Shown here piece by piece: positions 10,528 through 22,098 of a DNA stretch of 64,000 bases (positions are counted from its first letter, which is position 1; each line of letters opens with the position of its first letter). The DNA is from Lathyrus oleraceus. Taxonomy: Eukaryota > Streptophyta > Magnoliopsida > Fabales > Fabaceae. The translations under genes were made by a program, and so were the position numbers. The DNA is taken from contig NC_066581.1 of NCBI RefSeq assembly GCF_024323335.1, positions 446,735,816 to 446,799,815 on the forward strand, in the 5' to 3' direction. A model generated the notes under the pieces. The model worked only from the letters and a program-made list of their open reading frames with translations. It was not told the origin of the DNA and did not search any database.

Positions 10528-13500
10528 TTTAACACCCCGAATTTAATTAATTAATTAATTTGAATTATTTAGATTTTTATATGATTAATGGGTGATTTAA
10601 ATTAATTGTGTATGATTGTGGGGGTATCTATCCTTGAAATAGAAGTATGGAGGGAGTAAGAGTTTGGTATAGTTGTTAATAATTAATTAGAATTTTAATT
10701 AGTGATTGAAATAAATAGTGTTTTATTCGAATTAATTAACTAAATAAATAAAAATAACTAGAATATGAGCATCTTAATTAAATAATGAAATTTAGTTATT
10801 TTACTTATTTAATGGGGATAATGAGAATTTTTAATAATTAGCCTATAACTACTTTATTTAATTGATTGGACTAAAATAGAAGAGTAGAAATAGTATGGAG
10901 AAAAAGAAGAATATTATTAGTATTATTTTATTAAAAGAAAATTAGAGCCAAGAGGGATATGATGGTAAATAATATGATAAGTGAGGGCAATGGTGGAAGT
11001 TCCTAATTGAGGAGGATTAGGTTAATGATAAAAAAAGGTTTGTAAGAGAGTTTGGAGGGTTTTACGTAAAATAGAATTCTGTGGTGATAAGAGACAAGGG
11101 ATAGGGCTAAAAGAAAACTTCATTGTTAGAGCTTGAAGTGTGCATCTTGTTAGAAAATCTAAGATAAGGGTGAGAACTTGTTGCAATAGTAAAGGGTATG
11201 ATAGAATGATAGAATGGAGAAATCCTTAACCTCCTTAGGGTTTGGTGTTTTGATTCATAATTTTGAATTTGGATGCTATGGTGATTATTATATGATGATG
11301 ATATGATAAATTTCATGTGTCTTACATGTGTGTAGTTTTCTATTTTGATGATTAAACTTATATTCACCATTGTTGCAATTTCGAAGGTTTTAGGCATAAC
11401 CTTAAAGTTGTGATTAAATTATTTAATTGTGTCAAAACTATAAATCAACTTTATATAATTATAGTCTTACATGGGTTGTAATTTTCTAAGCGTTTGGCTT
11501 TTTACGGAATCGAAATCGGAGGTCTGAAAGGCCTCTAACGTTGAAAAACGCAGAAAATACTGCATTCTGTCAGTCGCAATCGCGAGTCTTTTTTATGTTT
11601 TTCGGTCGAAATCATTTTGGTCATAACTTTTGATCCGTAAGTCTAAATCGAGTGCTGTTTGAAGCGTTGGATATCTGAAACAGAGGGTTATAACTTTGTT
11701 TCAGGAATAAAATAATTTTGGATATTATTTCATGGACGTTTTTGGGTTTGAAGAAGATGAAAATTGTGTTGGAAAATTTAGAAAACAACAACTTTTTAGT
11801 AACGCCTTCGTGCACGGTTTTGATCATAACTTTCAACTCGTGAATCATTTTGGGTTGGGGTTTAAAGCATTATAAAGGTGACTCTAAGAGATATAATGTG
11901 ATGGTGATAGAAGAATTGATTGAGTATTATTCTTATGCCTACTGTATTTGTGAAGTTTTTGTTTTAACGTTCGGTTAAAGAATTGTTGACACATCCCGAC
12001 GATTTTGGTCATAACTTTCATTTCGTAAGTCTGATTTTGATGGCGTTTAAAGAGTTAGAAAGCTAACGCTCGTACCCAAAACATGGTAGTGATTGTTGAT
12101 ATGTTTTAATAATATTCACATGCTTACTGTATTGATAAATATATTGGTTTATACGTTTGGTTGATGAATTGTTGCATTGATGTAATATCATTGTGTGATA
12201 ATTATGTTGTTATGTCGGTGATGTTAATATGTTGATGAGTTGTTGTTATTTGTTGATATTATTCATGTGGTAACATGAATTTGTTGTTGCATGATGAATG
12301 ATGTGATGCATAAATGATGAGATCTGTGTAGGGATCCTTTAGGTGAACCTTATTGTGTTAATGCATGTTATTTGAGAGTCATTAATCTTGGTGTACGGGC
12401 TTCGGTCCAATTTTGGTGAGCCTCGATTCTATGGTGATGGATCGGGTGTGAGTAGCTAATTCTTATTATGAGGGATTAGTGAAGCGTTACATATGTTAAT
12501 GGTAACGATTTTTGGTGAGCCTCGATCCCATGGTGATGGATCGGGTGCGAGTAGCTAATTCCTGTTATGGGGGATTAGTGAAGTGTTACCTATGATGATG
12601 GTAGCGATATTGGTGTGCTCCGGTTCCAAGAGGGAATCGATCCTATGGTGGGGATCATGGAGTGAGAGGAACCTGAGTGTTTATTTTGGTACCATGTGCA
12701 TGTTGAGTCGGTGTTGAGTACATTGCATAAGTGTTGCATTTGTATTGATTATTGTTGATGTGTTGTTGGATGAGATGTTGTTGCATATGATGTTAATGAT
12801 AATTGAGGTATGGCTTTGTATGATGTTGATGATAATTGAGATGTTGTCGTGTATGATGTTGATTATGATTTGGATGTAAGAATGTGATATATTGTTGTGC
12901 ATGATTATGTAGATGTTGTACTCTATTCTGCATTCTATATCATTATTATTAAAATGAATTCTCACTCTTTCTGTTTGAATGTTGCCTTTACATAGGCATC
13001 GTGTAGATACTCAAGAGTAGTATTGTTGAAGTAAGTGGAAGTTAGCTCTTGGATTACTTCTTTATTTTGTCACTTTTACTAGTGGTACCTTCCTCTGATC
13101 ATGTAACATCGGGTTGTGTTAAACGCTTACATTATTCCTTATGTTTGATCATGTTGAAGTCATAAGACTAATTTTGTTGTTGAGAATTCTTAAGATGTTG
13201 AGTTCAATGATTAGAACTCTCTTATTTTGTTATTGCAATTGAAGTTGAGAGTAGATGTTATTACTTGCTTTATCTTCCATAATTGTGATGACAATTCTGC
13301 TGCAATGATACTTAAAAATGGAAGTGAGGATGCAGTGACAAGTTATGAATGTATTATTTTGTGAATATATAATACCGATCAGATGAGAAGGATGTCGTGG
13401 AAACATCCCATGTATGATTCAGATAAGTAGGATGTCGTGTAAACATCCTTATTACAAATGTGTGTATTGAAATTTACTGTTGAAACCCATGTTACAGAGC

Positions 13501-13594
13501 AGGTCATGTGTGTTATGAATGTGTGACACCCTACGTGGTTTTATTCTATATTTAATTTATGCGATAAATTATGTGGCGGGTTTAGGGTGTTACA
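10528..13594 (+). repeat. Tekay-like 3' LTR
   Basis: Partner of 4086-7086, 3067 bp. Its first bases read TTTAACACC, so the TG start has mutated to TT. It ends GTTACA next to the ATTTT TSD. Extra length compared with the 5' copy includes a duplicated 'gatgttgatgataattgag' segment near 12800-12850. Divergence from the 5' LTR looks like a few percent by eye, so the insertion is not recent. Confidence 0.9.
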
Positions 13595-16246
13595 ATTTTC
13601 ACACAACTAAACAATTAAAAATCAAATTAAAATGCATTAAATTAAATTATGTTTGATCAAAAACCTAAAACCTTTTCAAAACACCAAATAAATGGCCAAG
13701 AGATTTCTCATAGGTCAAACAAGGTCAAAGGACCTTGGACAAAAAATTTCATTATTTTTTAAAAGTCTGAAGTATTTGTAAACAATTAAAAATATGCATA
13801 AAAACAATTAAATCATGAATAATAACAATACTAATCCAAAAAATAATTTTCATTCAGAAAATTAAAGAGAAAAATATTTGAATTTTTTTGGTGAAAGTCT
13901 CATATTTTTTGGATCAATAATGAAATTAATATGAATTAATTAAAAATAAGAAATTAAATGAAATAAACAAAAATTCAAAAAAATGAGAACCATTTGATCT
14001 CCCTCATTAATTGAGGTGGCTGATTAGATGATGAGAAACACACATTCCACCATACGCCAAGTCAAGCGCGTTGCAACAATGGTAATCAGAACCAAAGTTC
14101 GAGATTAAAACATTTTAAATGGATCATGTGGCTGGGAAGCAAGACACGTCATCACCGGAGGCAGGGCTCCGGTCTTCTTCTCCGGTGGACCTCACCGGCT
14201 TCGTCCACCATCAACCATCACCAAAATGAAAAAGAAAGACATGGATTCAAAGAAAAAATGCTCAAGAGCTCGAATCTGGCCTCAATTTTGTCCAATTCCA
14301 AGTATATGAAAATATACAGGGAGTGGAATTTTGAGGATCATGAACTGAGTCGCTTCGATTTGACCTCAAAGCAACTCAATCTTGTTGTCTACATTGGTAG
14401 GACTTCAGCAAACCAACAATCAGTCAAAATGGAAGAGAAATGAGGGAGAATCGAAGAAGAAAAGTTTCTGAAATCTCACCTTCGAGGAGCTTCAGATTAA
14501 CTTGATCTTGCTTCCTATTTGGCTTCGCTTGACTCTAGAAGCTTGCAAAAGATGATTCGAATGGTTAAAAGGCTTGGACTCTTGGAGTTCCAATCCTAAA
14601 ACAGAAGGAGAATTGAAACTCGATTTCTCAAGAAACCTTCAAGATTATCGTTTCAATGGTGTTTGGGGAAGAAGGGGGTCAAACCTTGGGAAAGAGGGAT
14701 CCCATTTCTGATCATGAAGGGTCCTTTTTATAGCCAATGTGAATGATATTTGGAAACTTCCAAATTTGGAAAATTTTCAAATTCTCCCTTGCATGGATGC
14801 ATGACCTTGCATTAGGCCCATGAGATGATGCCATCTGATCCAAACTTCAATATACTTCATGCTGAAATCATGTTAGAAGTTCATGCAAATGTATATGAAA
14901 AATGGAACTTGAAATTATCCAAATGGTGCCTTAACTTACACCCATGCATAAGTCCTTCAATTTTAATCCAAATTAGATGGTCTTGGATGTTTTGGAAAGT
15001 TGAGATCAAGGGGAACAACTTTCATGTTTAACACCTTTTCATTTGAAGCTTGGATCATGATGAATTTTGAGGTGGAAGTTTGGGAAATCAAACAGATTTG
15101 AAAATTTTCTAAGTCCCGAGTCAAATGTTCACTTCTTCCACCTTGAATAACTTTTTCTATGGACTTCAAATGAGACAAGTTCCTTCATCAAAGTTGTATC
15201 TCTTTCAAACCTATTAAATTTGGTCAAAACTTTGACCTCATTTGGATTTGGCATGAAGGAGTTATGCATTTTAGAAGTTGAGGAAAATCACTTGTTCAAT
15301 GGTATTGGCCCATAATGACCTATAATGTTTCCTCTTGGCACATGCATTTTCAAGTTGAATTTTCAATTCCTACAAACATTAAATTTGAATTAGACGTATT
15401 TAATTTGATCATGCAATTTTGATGGCTTTCATCTCACAAAAATTGAACAAGTTATGGTCTTGGGAAGTTGACCTTCAAACTAGGGTTCAGACAAAATGAC
15501 CTATACTCTTTCATCATACAAAATGACTTTACAAGCAAAACTAGATCTTGAATTCAAAATGAACATTGTTTGTAATGTTATTTTAAGTAAAGTTTCTCTT
15601 GGAATCATTTTCATATGACAAAAAGTGTAAGAGATAGGGTCTAGGGAACCCCAGTTTTGACCAGTTGACTTTCCCTGGGCAACCACCATGAACCATCTTG
15701 TTAGCTTGACATTCTCTTGACTTTTGGGACTCATGAAGAATTCTATATGCATAATATTATGTAATGTTAAGTATCCCTTGAAATATTTGATCAATTGTTG
15801 AAGAAACTTGTTGAAGAAGTCACAGAAGATACCCAGATGAATCAGGGTGTCCAAGGCAAACCAACTCCAAACTCTTGATGATTTATTGATCAAAATAACA
15901 TGTGAAGATCATGGGGATCCATATATGATACTTAGAGAAATAGTAAACCATTTCTTGATTGAGCTCCTTGCATTGAGGGTATCAAACCCTAGATATGAGC
16001 TTGATAGAGCATAGGTAAGCATACACACTACCTACAAAAGAGTTAAACTATATATTGACATATCTTTGATATTTTGGCTAGTAAAAAAATAAAGATGAAG
16101 TATGATACAATATAAAGTTCTTGATGATCTCTCCCAATGGAAACCCAATGAATGAGGGGTAAGGAGGATGCCAAGTTGCGATCCCAATGCCAATGCATAT
16201 GATGAGATAACATGAGGGATCTTAGGGTCAAAATTGGGGTCTTACA
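13595..16246 (-). repeat. Solo Ogre LTR (element C), U3-side part
   Basis: Continuation of 1958-4085 after the Tekay insertion; the first 5 bp are the right Tekay TSD copy. It ends 'gggtcttaca', that is TGTAAGACCCC on the minus strand. Without the insertion the LTR is about 4.8 kb. It matches LTR A (16252-18093) in inverted and LTR B in direct orientation. A conserved CCGGAGAAGA block lies at about 14165-14200 on the minus strand. The open frame at 14126-14443 runs against the LTR and is not a gene. Confidence 0.8.
14724..14733 (-). promoter_or_regulatory. TATA box of LTR C
   Basis: The minus strand reads CTATAAAAAG. Equivalent boxes in LTRs A, B, D and E lie in the same relative place, so this marks the U3/R promoter. 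Confidence 0.6.
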
Positions 16247-16251
16247 AATTC
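16247..16251. repeat. Target-site duplication of solo LTR C, right copy
   Basis: aattc, one mismatch to cattc at 1953-1957. Confidence 0.6.
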
Positions 16252-18093
16252 TATTGAATCATACTCTTTTTTTCATACCTTACTAACCAAAAAACCAAAA
16301 ATATGTTTATGTATAGCTTTGTTTCTTTTGTAGGTAGTGCATGCATCCACTTCTGCCCTATCAAGCTCACAACTAGAGATTGAGACCCTAAATACAAGAT
16401 ATAAATCAAGGAATGGTTCAACATTGGTGCTAAGAATCATATATAGATCCCCATGTTCACTATTTGTCCTTTTGATCAAGAATTCATCAAGAGTTTGAAG
16501 TTTGTTTGCCCTGGAAGCCCTAATTCATCAGGGTATCTTGTGTGACTTCCTCTTCAAGTTTCTTCAATAATTGGTCAAATGTATCAAGGGATAATTCATT
16601 ATACATCATATCAAGCATATATGATCCTCCATGAGCTCTTAAGATCAAGAAAAATTCAAGTTTGCAAGTTGGTTCAAAGAGGTTGACCAGAGAAAGTCAA
16701 TTGGTCAAAATTGGGGTTCCCTAGACCCTATATCCTACAACTTTTGTCATATGTAGATGATTCCAAATTCTAACTTACTATTTATGACATTCCAAACAAA
16801 TTTCATGTAGGCATAAAGAGCTAGTTTTTCTTGGAAATTCATATTTTATGGTGAAAGATTATAGGTCATTTTGTTTGTGCCCTCGTTAAGAGGTTAACTT
16901 CCAAGAACCATAACTTGCTCAATTTTTATGATATAAAGGCTATTCAAGTTTCATGATCGATTAAAATATGTATTATCCAACTTGAGTCTTTGATAAATGT
17001 CAAAATCAACTTTCAGGGGCATGTTCCAAGAGGAAACATTATAGGTCATTTTGGGCCATCACCATTGAACAAGCAATTTTCCTCAACATATAAAATGCAT
17101 AACTCCATGATGCCAAATACAAATGATGTAAAACTTGTGACCAAATTTAATAGGAATGAGATAGCTACAACTTTGGTGAATAAACCATTTCCATTTGAAG
17201 CTCATAGCAAGCGTTATTCAAGGTGGAAGAAGTGGTAATTTGACTCTGTACTTCGAAACTTTTCAACTATGTTCGATTTCTCCAACTTCCACCTCAAACT
17301 TCATCATGATCCAAGCTCCAAATGGAAAATTGTTCAACATCAAAGTTGTTCCCCTTGATCTCACCTTTCTAAAAAGTCTAATATCACTTCATTTGGACAA
17401 GAATTGAGGGACTTGTGCATGGGTTCTTTACATGGCTTCATTTGGTAAAATCGTTGTCCAGTTTCCATTTCCATAATGCATGACCACATGGTATCATTTC
17501 AGGTTTATTAGCATAGAATGTTGGACCTTTTGGCATCATTCCATGGGCCTTTTACACGCCCATGCATCGATGCAACAAAGGTTGCTATTTTTGACAAATT
17601 TGGAAAGTGTGTGAAAAACAATGCAAAGCCCTATATATACATGTCCTCTTGCTCAGAATCAAGGACCCCGAGCCCAAGCTTTGGACTGAAAACACCCTCA
17701 CCTCCATTAAAGGATATTCTTGAGGGTTTTAATTTGAAAATCGAGTTTCAAATTCACTTCTATTTGGAAGTTGAAACTCCAAGAGTCTGAGCCATTTGAA
17801 CTTCCATTTCACTTCCTGTAAGAAATAAGAAGCAAGTCAAGCCAATTGAGTCCAGATCGAGCTTCATCACTGCCTAATATAAAGGAGAATTTTCTCATTT
17901 TTCTCTTCTTCGATTCTCCCTTAATTCTCAAATATTTTGATTAATTTTTGGTTAGAGGAAGTCCTACCAATGTAGGAAACAAGATTTAGTTACTTTGAGG
18001 TCAAATCGAAGCAACTCAGATCATGCAGCTTAAATTTCAAATCCATGTATCTTTTAACATACTTGGAATTGGAAGAAATTGATGCTAGATTCG
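16252..18093 (+). repeat. 3' LTR of element A, second segment (truncated)
   Basis: It continues LTR A after solo LTR C. It is collinear with the reverse complements of 14250-16120 (C) and 18094-19850 (B). It ends abruptly near 18093, about 460 bp downstream of its TATA box, where LTR B starts in the opposite direction. The rest of the LTR, including the CCGGAGAAGA block, is missing. Short open frames at 16990-17238 and 17518-17790 lack any family signature. Confidence 0.8.
17631..17640 (+). promoter_or_regulatory. TATA box of LTR A
   Basis: ctatatatac in the position that matches the TATA boxes of LTRs B and C. Confidence 0.55.
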
Positions 18094-18113
18094 AATTTCT
18101 TCCAATTCCAAGT
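18061..18113. repeat. Hairpin at the junction of inverted LTRs A and B
   Basis: The arms acttggaattggaagaaatt (18061-18080) and aatttcttccaattccaagt (18094-18113) are perfect reverse complements separated by 13 bp. The symmetry continues outwards imperfectly (18030-18060 against 18114-18145), then through both LTRs and into the internal tails. It is the centre of a large imperfect palindrome. Confidence 0.9.
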
Positions 18114-19973
18114 ATATTGAAAGATACATGGATTTGAATTTTGAGGATCATGAGCCGAGTTGCTTCAATTTGACCTTAAAGCAACTCAATCTTATTGCCT
18201 ACATTTGTAGGACTTTAGCAAACAAAAAATTAATCAAAATGGATGAGCAATGAGGGAGAATCGAAGAAGAGAAGTTTCTAAAATCTCACCTTCGGAGAGC
18301 TTCAAATCAGCTTGATCTTGCTTCCAATTTGGCTTTGCTTGACTCTAGAAGCTTGCAGGAGATGATATTGATGATTAAAAAGCTTGGACTCTTGGAGTTT
18401 CAATTCCAAAATAGAATGAGAATTGAAAATCGATTTCTCAATAAATCTTCAAGATTATCCTTTAAATGAGGTTTGGGGAAGAATGGGGTCGAAGCTTGGG
18501 CAAGAGGTACCTTTTTCTGGTCACCATGGTCATGTATTTATAACCATGCTCATTGCTTTTCACACACTTCCGAACTTTGGCCAAAAATAAAAATGTGAAG
18601 TGCATGCTTGTTTGGCCATGTGATAGGCCCACGAGATGATGTAATTAGGTCCAAAAAATGATCATAAATGAAGCTTAATGTCTAACATGAGGTCATGCAT
18701 TTGTAATTGAGAAATGATCATATGATTCAACCAAATGGAACCATGAATAGTAACCATATGCAAGTCATTCAAATCTTATCCAAATGAGGTGAACTTGGAA
18801 TTTTTAGAAAGGTAACATCAATGAGAACAACTTTCATGTTGAAAACTTTTCCATTTGAAGCTTGGATCATGATAAATTTTGAGGTGGAAGTTTGAGAAAT
18901 CAAACATAATTGAAATTTTTCTAAGTACCAAGTCAAGTATCCACTTCTTCAACCTTGAATAAATTTTTCTATGAGCTTCAAATGGAAAATGCTCCTTCAT
19001 AAATGTTTTATGATAGAGTTATGCATTTTAGAATTTGAGGAAAATTACTTGTTCAATGGTAATGACCCAAAATGACCTATAATGTTTCCTCTTGGCACAT
19101 GCCCTTGCAAGTTGAATTTGAAATTTCTCAAAGAATAAAAGTTGGAGAAGACATCTTGAAATTGATCATAAAAATTTGATTGCTTTCATATCATAAAAAT
19201 TTAGCAAGTTATGGTCCTTGTATGTTGACCTCCTAATTAGGGTTCAGACAAAATGACCTATAATATTTCACCATAAAAAATGATTTTACAAGAACAACTA
19301 ACTCTTGATGTCAACATGAAAGTTGTTTGGAATGTCATAAGGAGTAACTTTTATCTTGGAATAATTTTCATATGACAAAAATTGTAGGATATAGGGTCTA
19401 GGATATTTGGTCAACCACCTTGATCCAACTTGCAAACTTGAAGTTCTCTTGATCTTTGGGACTCATGAAGGATCATATATGTATAAGATAATGTAATATG
19501 AAGTATCCCTTGAAATATTTGATCAAATGATGAAGAAACGTGTTGAGGAAGTCACACAAGATACCCATATGAATTAAGGCTTTCAAGGAAAACACGCTTC
19601 AAACTCTTGATGATTTCTTGATCCAAATGATAAATGAAGAACATGGGGATCCATATATGAAGTCTATACCCAATTTGAAACATTTCTTGATTGATCTCAT
19701 AGAGGATCTCAAATCCTAGATGTGAGCTTGATGAGGCATTGGTGGATGTACACACTACCTACAAAAGAAACAAAGTTATATATAGACATATTTTTGTATT
19801 TTGGCTAGTAATCAAAGAAAAACAAAGTATGGTACAATCAAATGTGCTTAGTGATCTCTCCCAATGCAAACCCATTGAATAAGGGGTAAGGAGGATACCA
19901 AGGTGTGATCCCAAAACCAATGCATGTGATGAGATAGCATGAGGGATTTTAGGGTCAAAATTGGGGTCTTACA
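18094..19973 (-). repeat. 3' LTR of element B (truncated)
   Basis: Read on the minus strand it begins TGTAAGACCCC at 19973 and runs leftwards to 18094, where it fuses to inverted LTR A. It is homologous to LTRs A and C. About 1.9 kb of a roughly 4.8-kb LTR is left. It contains two 'aaaatgacctataat' blocks about 180 bp apart (19070 and 19250). No coding sequence. Confidence 0.85.
18535..18544 (-). promoter_or_regulatory. TATA box of LTR B
   Basis: The minus strand reads GTTATAAATA, aligned with the TATA boxes of LTRs A and C. Confidence 0.55.
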
Positions 19974-19990
19974 ACTGCCCCTATTTAAGG
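19974..19990 (-). other. Polypurine tract of element B
   Basis: The minus strand reads CCTTAAATAGGGGCAGT, directly before the LTR start. Confidence 0.7.
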
Positions 19991-21599
19991 ACATTCTAAT
20001 TGAAGATGTGAAGGTTAAAATCTTCGTATCAACTCAGTAGAATGGACTTAAATAACAAAATCTAGAAACAAATTTTGGACCCTAAAATACCTCACAGTGC
20101 ATATGATATGAATGTTAAAAGTAATCTTTGTGGGGAATATATTGCCACAAAGGAAAAGAATTCGGAGAGACTAAAAGTCCATAGGAGCATGATGTATTCC
20201 ACAAGGAAAACTCACTAGGGATAAAGAGACTTTGAGGATAAGAGTTATACGTAGGCTAGGCTATGACTTAAAAAATAGCTGGAGACCCAGGGGAAATTTC
20301 CATGAAAATAAATCAATGGAAAGACTCGGTTGGGGAACTAGGAAAAATCTGCAGGGGAAATAGGTAGATCATAACAAAGTTGAAAGACTCAATCCAAACA
20401 GGTGATGGCGATACCACTAAGGAAATACACACTCAAACTCAATTGGGTAAGAATGAACTTCATCATAGGAGTAAAAGATATATATCATCTATTACCGGTT
20501 ACTAGGTAGGAAGATAATACACTCTAACATAGGGACATCCATTACTAGTTAGGGTAAACATATCAAGGATGACTTGCTGAGGAGAAAGAGATGTATCCAT
20601 TACCGGTTACTGGGTAAGGAAAACCTATTGGGGAGAAAAGATCAAATAGGATTTACAACTACCGGTTACACGGAAGAAGAACAAAAAGAGAGTATTCATC
20701 ACTGGTTAAAGTGAACATATCAAGGATAAACTCAAAGGAAGAATATCTGTCATCGGTTAGGATGAACATATCAAGGATAGACTACCTGGGGAATGAGTAA
20801 GAATATCTGTCACCAGTTAGGATTAACATATCAAGGATAAACTGTCTGGGAAAAATAGGAATTATATCTACCAGTTACTGGGTAGAATACCAAAGAGAGA
20901 ATATTTGTCACTGGTTAGGATGAGCATATCAAGGATATACTCAGCAGGGGGAAGTAGGAATTTTAAGTCAATACCATGTTAAATGGGAGACAACCTTGTA
21001 GGGGATGAAATCAAATACTACTCAGAATCAAACACTGCTGGGAAAGAGGGAACTTCTATCATAAGATGAACTTTGTCGGGGAATACAAAAGATAAAACTC
21101 TGAATGAGGAATTAAGAAAATTGTTGGGGATGTTGTGACAAAGACCGTCACATTCCTCAATAATCATCAAATGCTTCTCGGAAATTGCGAAATAAACCAA
21201 TTCCAAGGTAAAGATAATCGGATCTGATTCACACAAAGGAGAAACTGTCGAAGTTATGCAACACAATCAAATGCAAATGGTAACCAAATAAATGTTCCAG
21301 ATTTCCAGGGTACGGTCATCCAAATCACAAAACATGAGCACCTCAGCTGGGGAACATGGATTTGAAAAGGGGACCGATCACCAACTCAACTGGAGATAAG
21401 ACCCACCAACTCTACTAGGGATAAGAAATCACTCGGGGAGAAACTAATCGACCAATCTGGGGATAAATGATGAATTGTTGGGGAGGAAAAAGTTACTAAA
21501 CCAACTTCTTGGGGAAGACCAATAATGATTCACACTTCAAGACTTACTTGTTCTTAGATTGTTGTTGACATTCCAATGTTTGTGCTGAGAAAGAGAATG
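19974..21599 (-). repeat. Element B 3' non-coding internal region with tandem repeats
   Basis: No coding frame. It matches the tail of element A (1-1822) in inverse orientation. From about 20480 to 20960, repeated units contain 'attaccggttactgggta' and 'aacatatcaaggata' blocks in the same alternating pattern as in A. From 21290 to 21540 come short related phrases around 'ctggggat'. This is the Ogre-type hypervariable region upstream of the 3' LTR. Confidence 0.7.
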
Positions 21600-21697
21600 A
21601 TGATGAAAAAAGCATCTGATGAATTATCCCATTTGCAGGGAAATCAAAGTTTGGAGAGGGAGTAGGATCATTGTATTCAATGGGTTTGAGTACCAAC
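21600..21697 (-). pseudogene. Stub of second pol exon (element B)
   Basis: On the minus strand a good 3' splice site (TTATGCAG, ending 21698) is followed by a frame with NPIEYNDPTPSPNFDFP. This resembles the start of the exon carrying RT in Ogre elements; element D has NPVTSSYDFDNPIYHAEEE at the same point. The frame ends within about 100 bp and non-coding repeats follow, so RT, RNase H and integrase are absent. The stub suggests a large deletion just after the intron. Confidence 0.55.
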
Positions 21698-22098
21698 CTG
21701 CATAATGATTTGATATTTTGATTTTAGAGAAGTGGAGTGCAAACAAATATTATGCAAATGGCATATTATTATTTACTTATTTTTTTTGTGATTACCATTT
21801 TCAGAAAAAGAAAAAAGTAAAAATAAAACATCATAGATGTGGATAATTAAAATTGTATTTCATTTATGATAATAAAGAAAATGCCCAACAATGTTCACTT
21901 CTCCCTTAGGCATATGAGAAGGATTTTTCTTTAAAAAAAATAAAATTATTTAGAACAGCGAATGACAACAGGAACATCAAAAGCAACCCAATTGTTGCAA
22001 ATCTGGCCATGCGTCACAAAGTTGGTGCAAGCTTCGTCTTCATCACCACTGTCTTCAATAATGGCAGTTGAGTGTTGATCATTCCCATCAATGAACCC
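21698..22098 (-). other. End of protease frame and probable intron (element B)
   Basis: After the stop at 22099 translation can be followed in other frames through an Ogre-like protease ending (HGQICNNWVAFDVPVV at about 21960-22020). AT-rich DNA with homopolymer runs (21700-21950) follows, up to the acceptor at 21698. This fits the intron known between protease and RT in Ogre elements. The donor cannot be fixed by eye. Confidence 0.5.

Larger units (their letters stand above)
4086..13594 (+). mobile_element. Tekay-like Ty3/gypsy chromovirus, non-autonomous relic
   Basis: This is a complete insertion with 3.0-kb LTRs starting TGTAACACCCC, an initiator-Met-type primer site, a short 3.4-kb internal region, a polypurine tract and a 5-bp TSD. 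The recognisable internal coding order is RT fragment, RNase H, integrase, chromodomain-like tail, which is Ty3/gypsy order. The long LTRs and C-terminal chromodomain suit the Tekay/Del lineage. Gag, protease and the catalytic RT core are missing, and the rest has many stops and frameshifts. It could have moved only with proteins supplied in trans, or it decayed after insertion. The lineage is from family knowledge, not a search. Confidence 0.85.

Noticed and set aside
14126..14443. Possible host gene (105 codons)
   Set aside because: It runs antisense to LTR C, is low in complexity and matches the equivalent LTR sequence in E and B only as non-coding DNA.
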